64,000 nt of DNA from an uncultured Eubacteriales bacterium. GTDB taxonomy: Bacteria > Bacillota > Clostridia > Christensenellales > UBA1242. The notes beneath the pieces were generated by a model that was given only the letters and a program-made list of their open reading frames with translations, was not told where the DNA came from and searched no databases. The stretch is taken from assembly GCA_948607205.1 (NCBI GenBank), contig CAPERS010000006.1, positions 1 to 64,000 on the forward strand, read 5' to 3'. Below, one piece after another: positions 6,952 through 16,463 of the stretch (position 1 is its first letter; each line of letters begins with the position of its first letter). Position numbers and translations under genes: made by a program.

Positions 6952-9900
6952 ATGAAAAAAATACATAAGATTTTGTTAACAGTTTCTTTTGTCTTTGCGG
7001 TGTGCTTTTCAGCAGGCTTGTTTTTCACTTATTCTGATTTTAAAAGCGGTAATTATCAAGACACAGAAACTTATGCATGGGAAAGTAAATCAATTCATAG
7101 TTTTGTTGTCTATTGTTTGCAAAAGCCGGTAACAAAAACTGCTTTAGGCACATTTACTGTTAAAGATTTAGGTTTTAAAGTGACATACACATCACAAGAC
7201 GGATGGGAAGATGGAAGTGTAGGAAATTTTTCAATAGGTTATTCAGATAAGTCAGGCGTTGATTTTGCTTCTTATTCAACTGGAAGTGGCAAAATTGGAG
7301 ATGGAGGTATTGGTGGAAGTGTGACATTATCTAAAACGTGGTTTGCAGGTGACCAAGTTGCAAACTATAAGGTTAACTATTATGTTAGCGCACCAGGATA
7401 TGAGGTTTATACTCTTTCACAAACTTTTAATGCGTTGTATGCAGAAAAATACTTTGACAAAATTTTATCAGGGGATGTAACTTTGAGTTCTGTGAGTGAT
7501 GCATGGGGTGCTTCCAGTTACACTGCTTCCATTGAAAGGACAACCACTTTGAAGACGGCAACCAATTCAAGTGAAAATGTATGGTTTTTCAGTTATGTTG
7601 CCCCAAGAAGATATAAAGTTACATTTGATGCCAATGGCGGAAGTGGTGGTGGAGATTCTACAATAACTTATGGTAATAAATACCGTTGTCCAACTCCAAC
7701 ACGTGAGGGTTTCACATTTGAGGGATGGTATCGTTCAAATGGTGAACGTGTTTATTATGATACTTTTAAAACTTCTCCAGATAATGAAACTTTAACTGCG
7801 CGTTGGACAGATTCTCAAGCGCCAACTGTTCATAGAGCAACATGGCAACAAAATGGCGCAACTGGATATTATGCTTATGCTTATGTCACTGACAATGATG
7901 CTGTTGCAAGAGTTCAATTTCCAACATGGACGGAATTGAATGGTCAAGATGACATACAAGGAAATTGGTCAACAAGCAGTGCCGCTAGTGGAAGTTATGG
8001 TTCTTGGACAGTGGACGGACAAAGTTATAATTATCGCTATGAAGTCAAAGTTGCAGACCATAATAATGAATATGGGCTTTACCATACTCATATTTACGCT
8101 TACGACCCAACTGGAAATCGAAGTTCAGGAAGTTCAGTAGGAAGTGTCACATTTAGTTTTGAATTTGATATCAATCAGTTTGTTAATGGTGTTAACAATG
8201 GAACAGACCCAGCAACTTTTTCAGTTAAAATTGATGGTGTTGTCGAAGTTTCAAATGTTCATGATTTTTGTCAGCCTGTGCTTTATGGTGCAAAAGTTGA
8301 AATATATGACATAAAATATCCATCAAATTATCATTATACAGGCTATAAACTTGCATCTTCTTATACAAGTAACATTGATGACCTAGCAAACCTAAAAGGT
8401 TCAGGCAGTTCAAAAACAAATATAATTGTCACTGTTCCAAATTATAGGTCAAACGTCAATCTTCAAATAATAACAAATCACCAGTTGACAATCAATGATG
8501 GTTTAATCACTCAGGTTAAGAGAGTTTTTGATAAATCTCTTTATGCACTTTCTCTTCCAACAAGACCGGGATATATTTTCACCGGTTGGACAGTTTCAGG
8601 AAGTGGAAAAATGATTGAATCACAATATCTAAAAGACGGCAAAACTTTCAATGGCACAAGTGATTATGTAAGTCTTGGAAGAACTCACATGTATACTGAT
8701 AAATTTTTGTTCAGTGTTTGGGCGAGCATGGACGACTGGAGTGAATTTAAAGATTCAAGAATTTTGAGCTGCACTGAAGGTGGCGGATGGAACATGCAGG
8801 GCGCTGATGTTATTGATTTCATTGCATATCAAAATGGAGTGGGCTATGTGGAAGCATTTTCAGATAAGAAATGGAGTTCATTGTCATCAGGCTGGCACAA
8901 TTTTGTTGGCACATTCACTGGCAACGAGTTGGCACTTTATATTGACGGCGAATTGGTTGCCCTTTCAAAAACGTTCACAAATAAGGCTGTTTCATATCAC
9001 CCAACAAATTCAATCATTATTGGTGCTGAGCCAGGTGGCGGAACTGATATTGAGGGTAAATATTTTAAAGGTCAAATTGCCAATGTGATTTTGTATAATG
9101 ATTTTGTCAACACTGTTGATGGAATGACTTCTTTTGACCAAGAATACTATTTCCTCGCAGGCAACAGTGACACCACAATAACTGCAAACTGGATTGAAAC
9201 CTGGGCAGGAGCGGGTAAAGACGTTGAACTTACAACCGACGCAAGCGGAGCATATCTCATTTCGAGTGCAGAGGAACTTGGGAAAATTGCATACGAAGTT
9301 AGTTGTTTGGGTAACACGCAATCTGGGAATAAATTCAAACTTGTTAACAATATTGACCTTGCAGGCAAATATTGGATGCCGATTGGAACGCATGAGTCAA
9401 GATTTAAAGGTGAATTTGATGGAAACAATTTCACGATATCAAATGTTAAAAGTGATTACTTTAATGACATAGGACTTTTCGGAAAAATTTTAGACACTTC
9501 GATTTCAAATTTGATCTTATCACAAATTGATATTAAAGGTGGAGATTATGCCGGAGGACTTGTTGGCGTTGCGACAAATTCACAAATTAAAAATTGTAAA
9601 ATTTTAAGCGGAAGTGTTATTGGTAGAACATGGGTAACTGGTGGAATTTGCGGATGCGCTGAAAATTCAACTATTATTGAAAATTGTGTTAACTCAGCAA
9701 AAGTTGAATCAAGATATCATGGTGGAATTTGCGGACTTGTTAACACTTCGAGAATTATTGGATGCATAAACTATGGAACAATTGAAAACTATGACGAAGG
9801 CTCAGATTACTATTATGGTGGAATCGCAGGCAAAACGTATGGCAATGGTGTTATCATAGAAAAATGCATCAATTATGGAGAAGTTTCCAACAAAAAAGGT

Positions 9901-10356
9901 GTGGACGGAATTGCAGGCATACTTGGTTCGAACGAGGGTGAAAACACAGCTATTTCTGCTTGTGCAAACTATGGGAATATCATTTCAAAAAGTGGTTCAA
10001 CTCGTTTCAGTGGTGCAATTGTTGGAAGAAACGATAGAAATGACCTGCTTATTGAAAATTGTTCTTCAAATTGCGAAATGTCAGGAAAAGGCAGTGCCGC
10101 AACGTGGGTTAGTGTTCTCTGTGGAGGTGAAGGCAGAGCATATGTCAAATCAAGTTATGCTTCAATGACAGTTGCTGGAGAAAGTGTAAAGCATGCCTAT
10201 GGAAATGCTGAAGATTTTAACAAAGGATTTCGATTTGTATCTGGCATGAACAATGACCTTCCAATGCAAGTTGATTTATTTGAATACGCGAGTCAAATTC
10301 CAATGCAGTCAGATGTGCTTTCGGTTGGTCTTACTGGATTTGAACTTATTGGATAA
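6952..10356 (+). CDS. Secreted multi-repeat surface protein (InlB-B, GBS-Bsp-like, LamG, GLUG)
   Basis: 1134 aa. Residues 1-25 are a signal peptide or anchor (KKIHKILLTVSFVFAVCF). About 220-285: an InlB B-repeat/Listeria-Bacteroides repeat (VTFDANGG ... GFTFEGWY ... LTARW). About 287-400: a GBS-Bsp-like repeat (FPTWTELNGQDDIQGNW ... HIYAYDPTGN). About 540-750: a second InlB-type repeat interrupted by a LamG/concanavalin-like domain (FNGTSDYVSLG ... LALYIDGELV). About 767-1050: a GLUG beta-helix region (FDGNNFTISNV, GGLVG, GGICG, GGIAG units). The last ~70 residues are nearly the same as in the fragment at 15350-16393. No LPxTG or C-terminal membrane helix is seen, so anchoring is unclear. Such domains suggest adhesion or glycan binding. 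AAAGGATAAAGT precedes the ATG. Confidence 0.85.
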   Translation: MKKIHKILLTVSFVFAVCFSAGLFFTYSDFKSGNYQDTETYAWESKSIHSFVVYCLQKPVTKTALGTFTVKDLGFKVTYTSQDGWEDGSVGNFSIGYSDKSGVDFASYSTGSGKIGDGGIGGSVTLSKTWFAGDQVANYKVNYYVSAPGYEVYTLSQTFNALYAEKYFDKILSGDVTLSSVSDAWGASSYTASIERTTTLKTATNSSENVWFFSYVAPRRYKVTFDANGGSGGGDSTITYGNKYRCPTPTREGFTFEGWYRSNGERVYYDTFKTSPDNETLTARWTDSQAPTVHRATWQQNGATGYYAYAYVTDNDAVARVQFPTWTELNGQDDIQGNWSTSSAASGSYGSWTVDGQSYNYRYEVKVADHNNEYGLYHTHIYAYDPTGNRSSGSSVGSVTFSFEFDINQFVNGVNNGTDPATFSVKIDGVVEVSNVHDFCQPVLYGAKVEIYDIKYPSNYHYTGYKLASSYTSNIDDLANLKGSGSSKTNIIVTVPNYRSNVNLQIITNHQLTINDGLITQVKRVFDKSLYALSLPTRPGYIFTGWTVSGSGKMIESQYLKDGKTFNGTSDYVSLGRTHMYTDKFLFSVWASMDDWSEFKDSRILSCTEGGGWNMQGADVIDFIAYQNGVGYVEAFSDKKWSSLSSGWHNFVGTFTGNELALYIDGELVALSKTFTNKAVSYHPTNSIIIGAEPGGGTDIEGKYFKGQIANVILYNDFVNTVDGMTSFDQEYYFLAGNSDTTITANWIETWAGAGKDVELTTDASGAYLISSAEELGKIAYEVSCLGNTQSGNKFKLVNNIDLAGKYWMPIGTHESRFKGEFDGNNFTISNVKSDYFNDIGLFGKILDTSISNLILSQIDIKGGDYAGGLVGVATNSQIKNCKILSGSVIGRTWVTGGICGCAENSTIIENCVNSAKVESRYHGGICGLVNTSRIIGCINYGTIENYDEGSDYYYGGIAGKTYGNGVIIEKCINYGEVSNKKGVDGIAGILGSNEGENTAISACANYGNIISKSGSTRFSGAIVGRNDRNDLLIENCSSNCEMSGKGSAATWVSVLCGGEGRAYVKSSYASMTVAGESVKHAYGNAEDFNKGFRFVSGMNNDLPMQVDLFEYASQIPMQSDVLSVGLTGFELIG

Positions 10357-10382
10357 AAAAGACAGATAATCTGTCTTTTTTT
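10357..10382 (+). terminator. Terminator after the surface-protein gene
   Basis: Stem AAAAGACAGA / TCTGTCTTTT with TAA loop and T-run. The hairpin and the following TGTATGCAA string recur after the paralogue at 16394. Confidence 0.88.
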
Positions 10383-10541
10383 GTATGCAAGAATAAAAAA
10401 TCAAAAGAATTTTTAATTAAAAAACAAATTATAAAGAAAAATAGAATATAAAACTTTTTCAAAAAAAAATACGAACATTTCACAAAATTTTCTTTATATT
10501 GATAATAGGACAAATGCGGTCAAATTACTAAGGAGAAAATT

Positions 10542-11312
10542 GTGAGTTTTGCAACTATAACCATACTTGGAATTTTGTTTATATTCGTTATGACAACTCT
10601 TGGCTCGGCAGTTGTGTTTTTATTTAAAAAAGATGTAAGCGACAGATGCAATTGTTTGTTTTTTGGCTTTGCATCAGGGCTTATGATTGCTGCGTCCATT
10701 TGGTCTTTGATTTTGCCTGCTATTGATGGCAGTGAGAGTTTTGGAAAATGGGCTTTCATGCCAGCACTTGTCGGCATAATCCTTGGCGGTGGATTTTTGG
10801 TGCTTATTGATAAAACTTTGGCGGTGATTAACAAGAAAAAAGAACCCTATCTGTCAAAGCACTCAAAGATATTTTTGGCAGTGACACTTCACAATCTGCC
10901 AGAAGGCTTGGCGGTGGGACTTTCATTTGGCAGTGCTTTTGTGATTGGCACGCAGTCGGCACTTATGGGCGCACTTGGTCTTGCGATTGGCATTGGCGTG
11001 CAAAATTTTCCAGAAGGTGCGGGGATAAGTTTGCCAATGCTCAGAAAAACAGGCAACAAGTGGAAATCATTTTTGTTTGGTATGCTCAGCGGTGTTGTTG
11101 AGCCAGTTATGGCAGTTCTTGGATTTTTCCTTTCAACAAGTTTAACTTCGCTTATGCCTTGGTTTTTGTCTTTTTCGGCAGGAGCAATGTTGTTCGTTGT
11201 TGCCGAGGAATTGATTCCCGAAGCAAAACTTTCAGACAAGTCAAGCATTGGCGCATGGGGATTTTTGATAGGATTTGTGATTATGATGGCTCTTGATGTT
11301 GCACTTGGATGA
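10542..11312 (+). CDS. ZIP-family metal transporter
   Basis: 256-aa polytopic membrane protein with about eight helices. Helix IV carries HNLPEGLAVG (about 116-125) and helix V QNFPEGAGIS (about 153-162), the paired metal-site signatures of ZIP permeases of the ZupT/GufA branch, which import Zn, Fe or Mn. In helix V the usual His is replaced by Gln (QNFPEG), as in many GufA-type proteins. The start is GTG, chosen because AAGGAG lies seven bases upstream. The U32 peptidase gene follows after 33 bp with its own ribosome binding site. Confidence 0.88.
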   Translation: MSFATITILGILFIFVMTTLGSAVVFLFKKDVSDRCNCLFFGFASGLMIAASIWSLILPAIDGSESFGKWAFMPALVGIILGGGFLVLIDKTLAVINKKKEPYLSKHSKIFLAVTLHNLPEGLAVGLSFGSAFVIGTQSALMGALGLAIGIGVQNFPEGAGISLPMLRKTGNKWKSFLFGMLSGVVEPVMAVLGFFLSTSLTSLMPWFLSFSAGAMLFVVAEELIPEAKLSDKSSIGAWGFLIGFVIMMALDVALG

Positions 11313-11345
11313 TGTTTTGTGCTACAATAGGCTAAGGAGAAACCT

Positions 11346-13547
11346 ATGCAAAAAAGTTCAAGTGAAAATTGGAAGGAAAAGTTAGAGATTCTTGCGCCTG
11401 CTGGCAACAAAGAAAGTTTTTTTGTTGCTCTTTCTGCTGGTGCTGACGCAATTTATCTTGGCGTTAATGATTTCAATGCACGTGGCAACATTGAAAATAT
11501 TTCACTTGAAAATTTGGCAGAACTTGTTAGGAAAGCCCATCTTTTTGGCGTTAAAGTCTATTTAACACTCAACACACTTATTCATGACAGCGAAATTGAA
11601 AATGTTTTGGCAGTTGTTCGTCAAGCCATAAGCGCTAAGGTCGATGCGTTCATAGTTCAAGATATCGGTCTTGCATATCTGCTTAGGCAAAAGTTTGAGA
11701 AAATTGAACTTCACGCAAGCACACAAATGGGTATTGAAAATCTTGAAGGTGCGTCATTTTTGAGTCCTATTGGATTCAAGCGAATTGTGCTTGCAAGAGA
11801 AACTCCGCTTGCAGAAATTTCCAGAATAAAAAAAGAACTTGGAATTGATATTGAATATTTCGTTCAAGGCGCGCTTTGCGTTGGCTATTCAGGCAATTGC
11901 TATCTTTGTTCTCTTCTTGCGTCAGCAAGTGGCAACAGAGGCAAGTGCAAACAGTTTTGTCGTTTGCCATATCAGGCTAAAATGGGCAATATAGAAAAAC
12001 AGGGCTATCTTCTCAGCACTAAAGATTTTTGCATGTTGCCAAAACTTAAAGAACTTGTTCAAAGTGGTGTGACAAGTTTGAAGATTGAAGGAAGAGCGCG
12101 AAGACCTGCCTATGTCGGACAAGTCGTTACGACATATCGTAAAGCCATTGACAACAATTTTCACTTTGACCAAGAAGATTTAAATGACCTCAAAAAAGTT
12201 TTCAATAGAGGTGATTATACAGCAGGCTATTTTGAAAACACTTCAATCATATATCCTAAAACGCAAAATCATATTGGTCTTGAGATTGGAAAGGTTTTTG
12301 AAGTTAAAAACGGCAATCGTTTCAACGAGGTCACTCTAAAAATTTCGCATGAACTTATAAAAGGTGACAGCCTGAAGTTTTTTGTTAATGAAAAAGAAGT
12401 TGCCTCAGTTTCAGTTCAAGACGTCAAAAAAGTTGGCAGTGACAAATTTATCTTCACAACTACGGCAAAAATTCCAAACAATGCAAAAGTAAGTTTGATT
12501 TCAAGTAAGGCGCAAGAAAATCAAATCTTTTCGATGAAAAGGCAGATAAAAGTCAATGGCACACTTTTTTGCCGAGTTGGAAAGAGGGCAAAGTTGACCT
12601 TGAACTATGGTGATGTTTTTGCTGTTGGCGAAAGTGAAAGCTTGCTTGAGGCAAGCAAGAACAGCCCGCTAATAAAAGAGGAGTGTTTTTCTCAAATTTG
12701 CAAATTGGGAGAAAATTTTGTTCTTGCAAATCTTGAAGTTGAACTTGATGATGTGTTTATGAGAAAGGCAGAACTTAACGAACTCAGGCGAAAGACAATT
12801 GCACTTTTGGAAGAAAAAATAATTGCAAAATATATTGAAATACACAAACTAAATGAAATAACTGAAAAAAACTTTGTTTTTTCATCAAAAAGAGAGGAAA
12901 ATAAAGAAAAAATCATCTCTGTTGATAATTTTGATAAACTGAAAAAAATATGTCAAAGTGATAAAAATTCACTCATTGTTTACAGCCCAAAAGTTTTCAA
13001 TAAAGATGAAATTGTAAGTTTTGCAAACAGCCAAAAACGAATGGTTTATCTCGACCTTCCAGTCATTGCAACTCATGAAGATGTGGAACTTTATAGGGAA
13101 ATAATCAGTTTAAGTTCATTTATTGGCGTGCTTGCGAACAATTATTATGCTCTCACATTGACAGATAAAGAAAAGACGATTGTTGGAAGCGAAATGAATG
13201 TTTTCAATTCTCTTTCTGTTGAGTTTTATAAAAAACAAGGGTTTGATAAAATTGTTCTTTCAAAAGAAAGCGTTGACGTTGAAAATATCGTGGGAGAAGG
13301 CGTTAAACTTTTTGTTCCAACTTCGGTAAGACATAAACTTATCTATTTTAAACACTGTCCAATCAAAGAGCATTTTGGTGGCAATTGTGCAAATTGCAAA
13401 TATAAAGAGGGTGTTAAATATCTTCTCAAAGGTCAAGGTTCATTCACTCTTGAACGTGTCAAATCACGAACTTGCCAGTTCTTTTTGAGAAATGAGAAAT
13501 TGACAACAAAAGAAAGTTTTGGCTTTGGCGAATTTGTTGAAGAATAA
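11346..13547 (+). CDS. U32-family peptidase / RlhA-like protein
   Basis: 733 aa, long form of the U32 family. N-terminal U32 domain (about 12-300) begins LEILAPAGNKESFFVALSAGADAIYLG and contains the Cys-rich segment ALCVGYSGNCYLCSLL ... GKCKQFCRLPY that in this family ligates an Fe-S cluster. The middle and C-terminal parts correspond to the collagenase-like DUF3656 extension with a further CPIKEHFGGNCANCKYKEG motif near residue 680. E. coli RlhA of this type hydroxylates C2501 of 23S rRNA; other members are annotated as peptidases. AAGGAG precedes the ATG. It forms a run with the ZIP gene upstream and alr downstream. Confidence 0.85.
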   Translation: MQKSSSENWKEKLEILAPAGNKESFFVALSAGADAIYLGVNDFNARGNIENISLENLAELVRKAHLFGVKVYLTLNTLIHDSEIENVLAVVRQAISAKVDAFIVQDIGLAYLLRQKFEKIELHASTQMGIENLEGASFLSPIGFKRIVLARETPLAEISRIKKELGIDIEYFVQGALCVGYSGNCYLCSLLASASGNRGKCKQFCRLPYQAKMGNIEKQGYLLSTKDFCMLPKLKELVQSGVTSLKIEGRARRPAYVGQVVTTYRKAIDNNFHFDQEDLNDLKKVFNRGDYTAGYFENTSIIYPKTQNHIGLEIGKVFEVKNGNRFNEVTLKISHELIKGDSLKFFVNEKEVASVSVQDVKKVGSDKFIFTTTAKIPNNAKVSLISSKAQENQIFSMKRQIKVNGTLFCRVGKRAKLTLNYGDVFAVGESESLLEASKNSPLIKEECFSQICKLGENFVLANLEVELDDVFMRKAELNELRRKTIALLEEKIIAKYIEIHKLNEITEKNFVFSSKREENKEKIISVDNFDKLKKICQSDKNSLIVYSPKVFNKDEIVSFANSQKRMVYLDLPVIATHEDVELYREIISLSSFIGVLANNYYALTLTDKEKTIVGSEMNVFNSLSVEFYKKQGFDKIVLSKESVDVENIVGEGVKLFVPTSVRHKLIYFKHCPIKEHFGGNCANCKYKEGVKYLLKGQGSFTLERVKSRTCQFFLRNEKLTTKESFGFGEFVEE

Positions 13548-13585
13548 TTCTTCACGCTAGTGAAAGTTATGTCATATATACTAAC

Positions 13586-14620
13586 ATGCTTTCAAAAATA
13601 GTTTTAGATAGTCAAAATTTATCACATAATATTTCCTACCTTCTCGAGCAAGCAGAAGGAAGAGAGGTCTGCCTTATGATTAAGGCTGACGCCTATGGTC
13701 ATGGCATGGAAGAAATTATTGCTCTTGTTGACGGAAAAATCACAACTTTTGGTGTTTCCAATTTGCAAGAGGCTTTGCGCGCAAGAGAATATACCTCACA
13801 TAAAGTTATCATATTTGGCGACTGTGAAGACCCACTTCTTTGCATGATGAACAATATTTCAATGTCACTTTTGTCGGTTGACCAGTTGAAAAAGATTTTG
13901 AAAATTGCAAAGAAGGAAAATTTGAAACCAAAACTTCACTTGAACGTCAATACAGGTATGAACAGGTTTGGAATTCAAAGCAAGAAAGATTTAAAGAAAA
14001 TAATCGAACTGTGCGTCAAAAATAATATTGAACTTGAAGGTATTTTCACACATTTTTCATCTTTGACAACTGATGAGGAATATTCCCAAATGCAAGAAAA
14101 CAAGTTTGCACAGTTTGCTGACATGTTGCCACAAGAGTGGAACACGATTGTGCATGTTGGTGGCGGAAACAGCCTTTTTGAAAACCTTGATTGTGATATG
14201 ATTCGCGTCGGTCTTCTTGCTTATGGCTATGGAAACGAGCACGTTTTACCTGTCATGAAAATAAAGTCAAAAGTCAGCGACCTTCAACTTGTTCATAAAG
14301 GTGAACATGTTGGTTATCTTTGCGGTTTTACTGCAGAAGAAGATATGATTGTTGCAACCATACCTCTTGGTTATGCCGACGGCTTGCCACGAAAACTTTC
14401 CAACATTTTGAAAGTGAAAATCAGAGGCAGGTTTTGCCAAAGCACTGGCAACATTTGCATGGATTCATTCATGGTCGATGTTTCAAATGTCAACGTCAAA
14501 GTTGGCGACGAAGTGGAAATTTTAAACAACGCCAATGACATATCAGAAATTCTTGGCACAACTGCCTATGAAGTTTGCACCAATTTTATTAAACTTAGGG
14601 GAGAAAGAATAATCAAGTGA
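13586..14620 (+). CDS. alr: Alanine racemase
   Basis: 344 aa, normal size. The PLP lysine lies in MIKADAYGHG (about residues 31-40). Downstream landmarks are HLNVNTGMNRFG, FTHFSSL, the catalytic tyrosine region VGYLCGFTAEED and PLGYADGLPR, and the C-terminal CMDSFMVDV. It supplies D-alanine for peptidoglycan. There is no clear Shine-Dalgarno before the ATG; a TATACT string lies three bases upstream and a small GTGAA hairpin precedes it, so translation may depend on reinitiation after the U32 gene 38 bp upstream or on a leaderless transcript. The terminator overlaps the stop codon. Confidence 0.92.
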   Translation: MLSKIVLDSQNLSHNISYLLEQAEGREVCLMIKADAYGHGMEEIIALVDGKITTFGVSNLQEALRAREYTSHKVIIFGDCEDPLLCMMNNISMSLLSVDQLKKILKIAKKENLKPKLHLNVNTGMNRFGIQSKKDLKKIIELCVKNNIELEGIFTHFSSLTTDEEYSQMQENKFAQFADMLPQEWNTIVHVGGGNSLFENLDCDMIRVGLLAYGYGNEHVLPVMKIKSKVSDLQLVHKGEHVGYLCGFTAEEDMIVATIPLGYADGLPRKLSNILKVKIRGRFCQSTGNICMDSFMVDVSNVNVKVGDEVEILNNANDISEILGTTAYEVCTNFIKLRGERIIK

Positions 14621-14640
14621 TTTTGCTTGATTATTTTTTT
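14608..14640 (+). terminator. Terminator overlapping the alr stop codon
   Basis: Stem AATAATCAAG / CTTGATTATT, loop TGATTTTG containing the TGA stop, followed by a T-run. Confidence 0.88.
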
Positions 14641-14674
14641 TGTTTTGTTTATAATATTTTTAAAGAGGTGAACT

Positions 14675-15208
14675 ATGACAGAAAATAAACGAAACATTTG
14701 GTTCTATGTTAGCGGTGTTATAAGCGCAATTATGGCAGGTTTATCATATTTCGGAACAATTTTATCTATCATTTTAGCCATCATTCTTTATTCAACAGGA
14801 GGGCTTGAAGAAATTATTGGCAAACTTCCTGAAGAATCTCAAGTGCCAGTTTCTGTTATAACTTTTGTGACAATTATTTTGATTATCACTTGTCTTGTTG
14901 TTGCAATCGTTAACACCATTTGCGCAAAAAAGTGTTTTGATTTTGCGAAACTTGAAAAAGATGAACTCCTCAAAGAAAAATCAAAACTTATCACTGTTAT
15001 TGTTTTGCAGTTTATCTTGGGTTCAGTGATAACAGGCGTGTTCTCTTTGGTTGGCTTTTTGTCTGTCACCGAAACGTTAACTGCACCACGCGTAGAAAAC
15101 AATTCAATTGAACAGAAACTCACAAACGCAAAAAATTTATATGAAAATGGTGCAATAACTGAAGAAGAATATAAAGCGCTCAGAGAAGAAATTCTTAAAT
15201 CTTTATAA
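14675..15208 (+). CDS. SHOCT-domain membrane protein
   Basis: 177 aa. Four hydrophobic segments (about 10-30, 30-45, 60-82, 105-130) are followed by a soluble tail whose last ~30 residues (IEQKLTNAKNLYENGAITEEEYKALREEIL) form a SHOCT domain, a short helical module thought to mediate oligomerisation. AGAGGTG precedes the ATG. Single-gene unit with a terminator after it. Its role is unknown. Confidence 0.78.
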   Translation: MTENKRNIWFYVSGVISAIMAGLSYFGTILSIILAIILYSTGGLEEIIGKLPEESQVPVSVITFVTIILIITCLVVAIVNTICAKKCFDFAKLEKDELLKEKSKLITVIVLQFILGSVITGVFSLVGFLSVTETLTAPRVENNSIEQKLTNAKNLYENGAITEEEYKALREEILKSL

Positions 15209-15283
15209 ATTCAAAAATTGAATTGAAAAATTGAAATTTTTAATTTTAAAATATAATAAACATATTTAATAATCATTAAAATT

Positions 15284-15320
15284 AATCCAAATAAATCTTT
15301 TGTTTGGATTTTTTTATTTA
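15284..15320 (+). terminator. Terminator after the SHOCT gene
   Basis: AATCCAAA (15284-15291) pairs with TTTGGATT (15303-15310), followed by a long T-rich run. Confidence 0.7.
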
Positions 15321-15349
15321 TTATAAAATCATTCGAATATTAAATATAA

Positions 15350-16393
15350 TCTCTTTCACTTGGTAAATACTCAAAAATTGAGTATAATAAGACTATATGT
15401 TCTTCAACATGGAAACTAAATCATTTTTATGATAATGTTTTTGATGGGCAAGGATTCGTCATCTCTGGCTTAAAAATTGGTGATTTTTATGAATATGCCG
15501 GGTTGTTTGGTGGAATAAGTCATAACGCTATTGTTGAAAATTTGATTCTAGATAATGTCAAAATCGTAAATTCTCAAAAAAATGGAGAAGTTGGAGCAAT
15601 TGCTGGTAATGTGTCATATGAGAGCGTGGTTCGAAATTGTGAAGTTCGTTCTGGAACTGTTAAAAGCAAAAATGCCGGCGGTGTTGTTGGCACTGTAAAT
15701 TTAAGTGGCAAAGTTTACAATTGTGTAAACATGGCAGAAGTTAATGGCACTAATGCTGGAGGAATTTTTTATTCATTAGCACTTTCTGTAAATTATACAG
15801 ATTCACTGGTTTATGGTTGTTTCAACTATGGGAAAGTTCAAGGGACAAGAAATTGTGGTGGAATTGGAGCAGAACTAAATCTCAACACAATCCTTAAAAA
15901 CTGCGTTAACTATGGTGATGTTGTGTGTGGCTCTACTGTTGGTGGCATTATTGGTTATACCTATGGCAATGCAAGCATAACATCTTGTGCTAACTATGGT
16001 TCATTAACAGATTCCATTGGAGGCAGGATAGGTGGAATTCTTGGCAGTTGCAGTTCTTCAAATGATGTGATTACAATTATGTATTGCTCATCAGTTGGAC
16101 TATGGAGCGGTTTCACAAGCGGAACTAACTATATATATGGCGGAACTGCAAATGGTTTGATTTCAGGGTGCTATGTTAAAGCAATCCTTGAAAGTAGTGT
16201 TGGAAGTGGTGCTTTGGTTATGTATAAATATGCATATGGCACAGCTGAAGATTTTAATAAAGGATTTCGATTTGTATCCGGCATGAACAACAACCTGCCA
16301 ATGCAAGTTGATTTGTTCGAATACGCTAAACAAATTCCAATACAGAGTGATGTGCTTTTAACTGGGCTTGCCGGATTTCAACTTGTTGGATGA
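15350..16393 (+). pseudogene. 5'-truncated GLUG surface-protein fragment, paralogue of the gene at 6952
   Basis: An open frame from 15350 to the stop at 16391-16393 with no in-frame ATG at its beginning, no ribosome binding site and no signal peptide. The readable part starts in the middle of a GLUG unit (NVFDGQGFVISGLKIG), continues with GGISHN, GGVVG, GGIFY, GGIGAE, GGIIGY and GGILG units, and ends with the same ~50-residue C-terminus as the 1134-aa protein (EDFNKGFRFVSGMNN and following). Nucleotide similarity extends through the terminator. A TTG at 15503 is the first possible alternative start but lacks a ribosome binding site. It may be a degraded copy or an unexpressed donor for recombination with the intact gene. 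Confidence 0.75.
15360..15388 (+). promoter_or_regulatory. Promoter-like site with the same 17-bp dyad as at 6782
   Basis: TTGGTA (15360-15365), 17-base spacer, TATAAT (15383-15388). The dyad TACTCAA-AAA-TTGAGTA occupies 15368-15384 and overlaps the -10 exactly as upstream of the intact paralogue. Here it lies inside the residual reading frame of the fragment, and no start codon in that frame follows it. Confidence 0.55.
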
Positions 16394-16421
16394 AAAAAGA
16401 CAGATTATCTGTCTTTTTTTT
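16394..16421 (+). terminator. Terminator after the GLUG fragment
   Basis: AAAAAAGACAGA-TTA-TCTGTCTTTTTT with T-run, nearly the same as the hairpin at 10357. Confidence 0.88.
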
Positions 16422-16463
16422 GTATGCAATAATAATTTAAATCACATGTAAGTTTTTCAATTT

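Noticed and set aside
13577..13588. Leaderless start for alr (TATACT three bases before ATG)
   Set aside because: Only three bases separate the -10-like string from the ATG and no good -35 exists, so it was not counted with the leaderless group.
15397..15432. Short ATG-initiated frame (11 codons) after the 15383 -10 box as the true start of the GLUG fragment
   Set aside because: It is in another frame and stops at once; joining it to the GLUG frame would require a frameshift, which supports truncation or decay instead.
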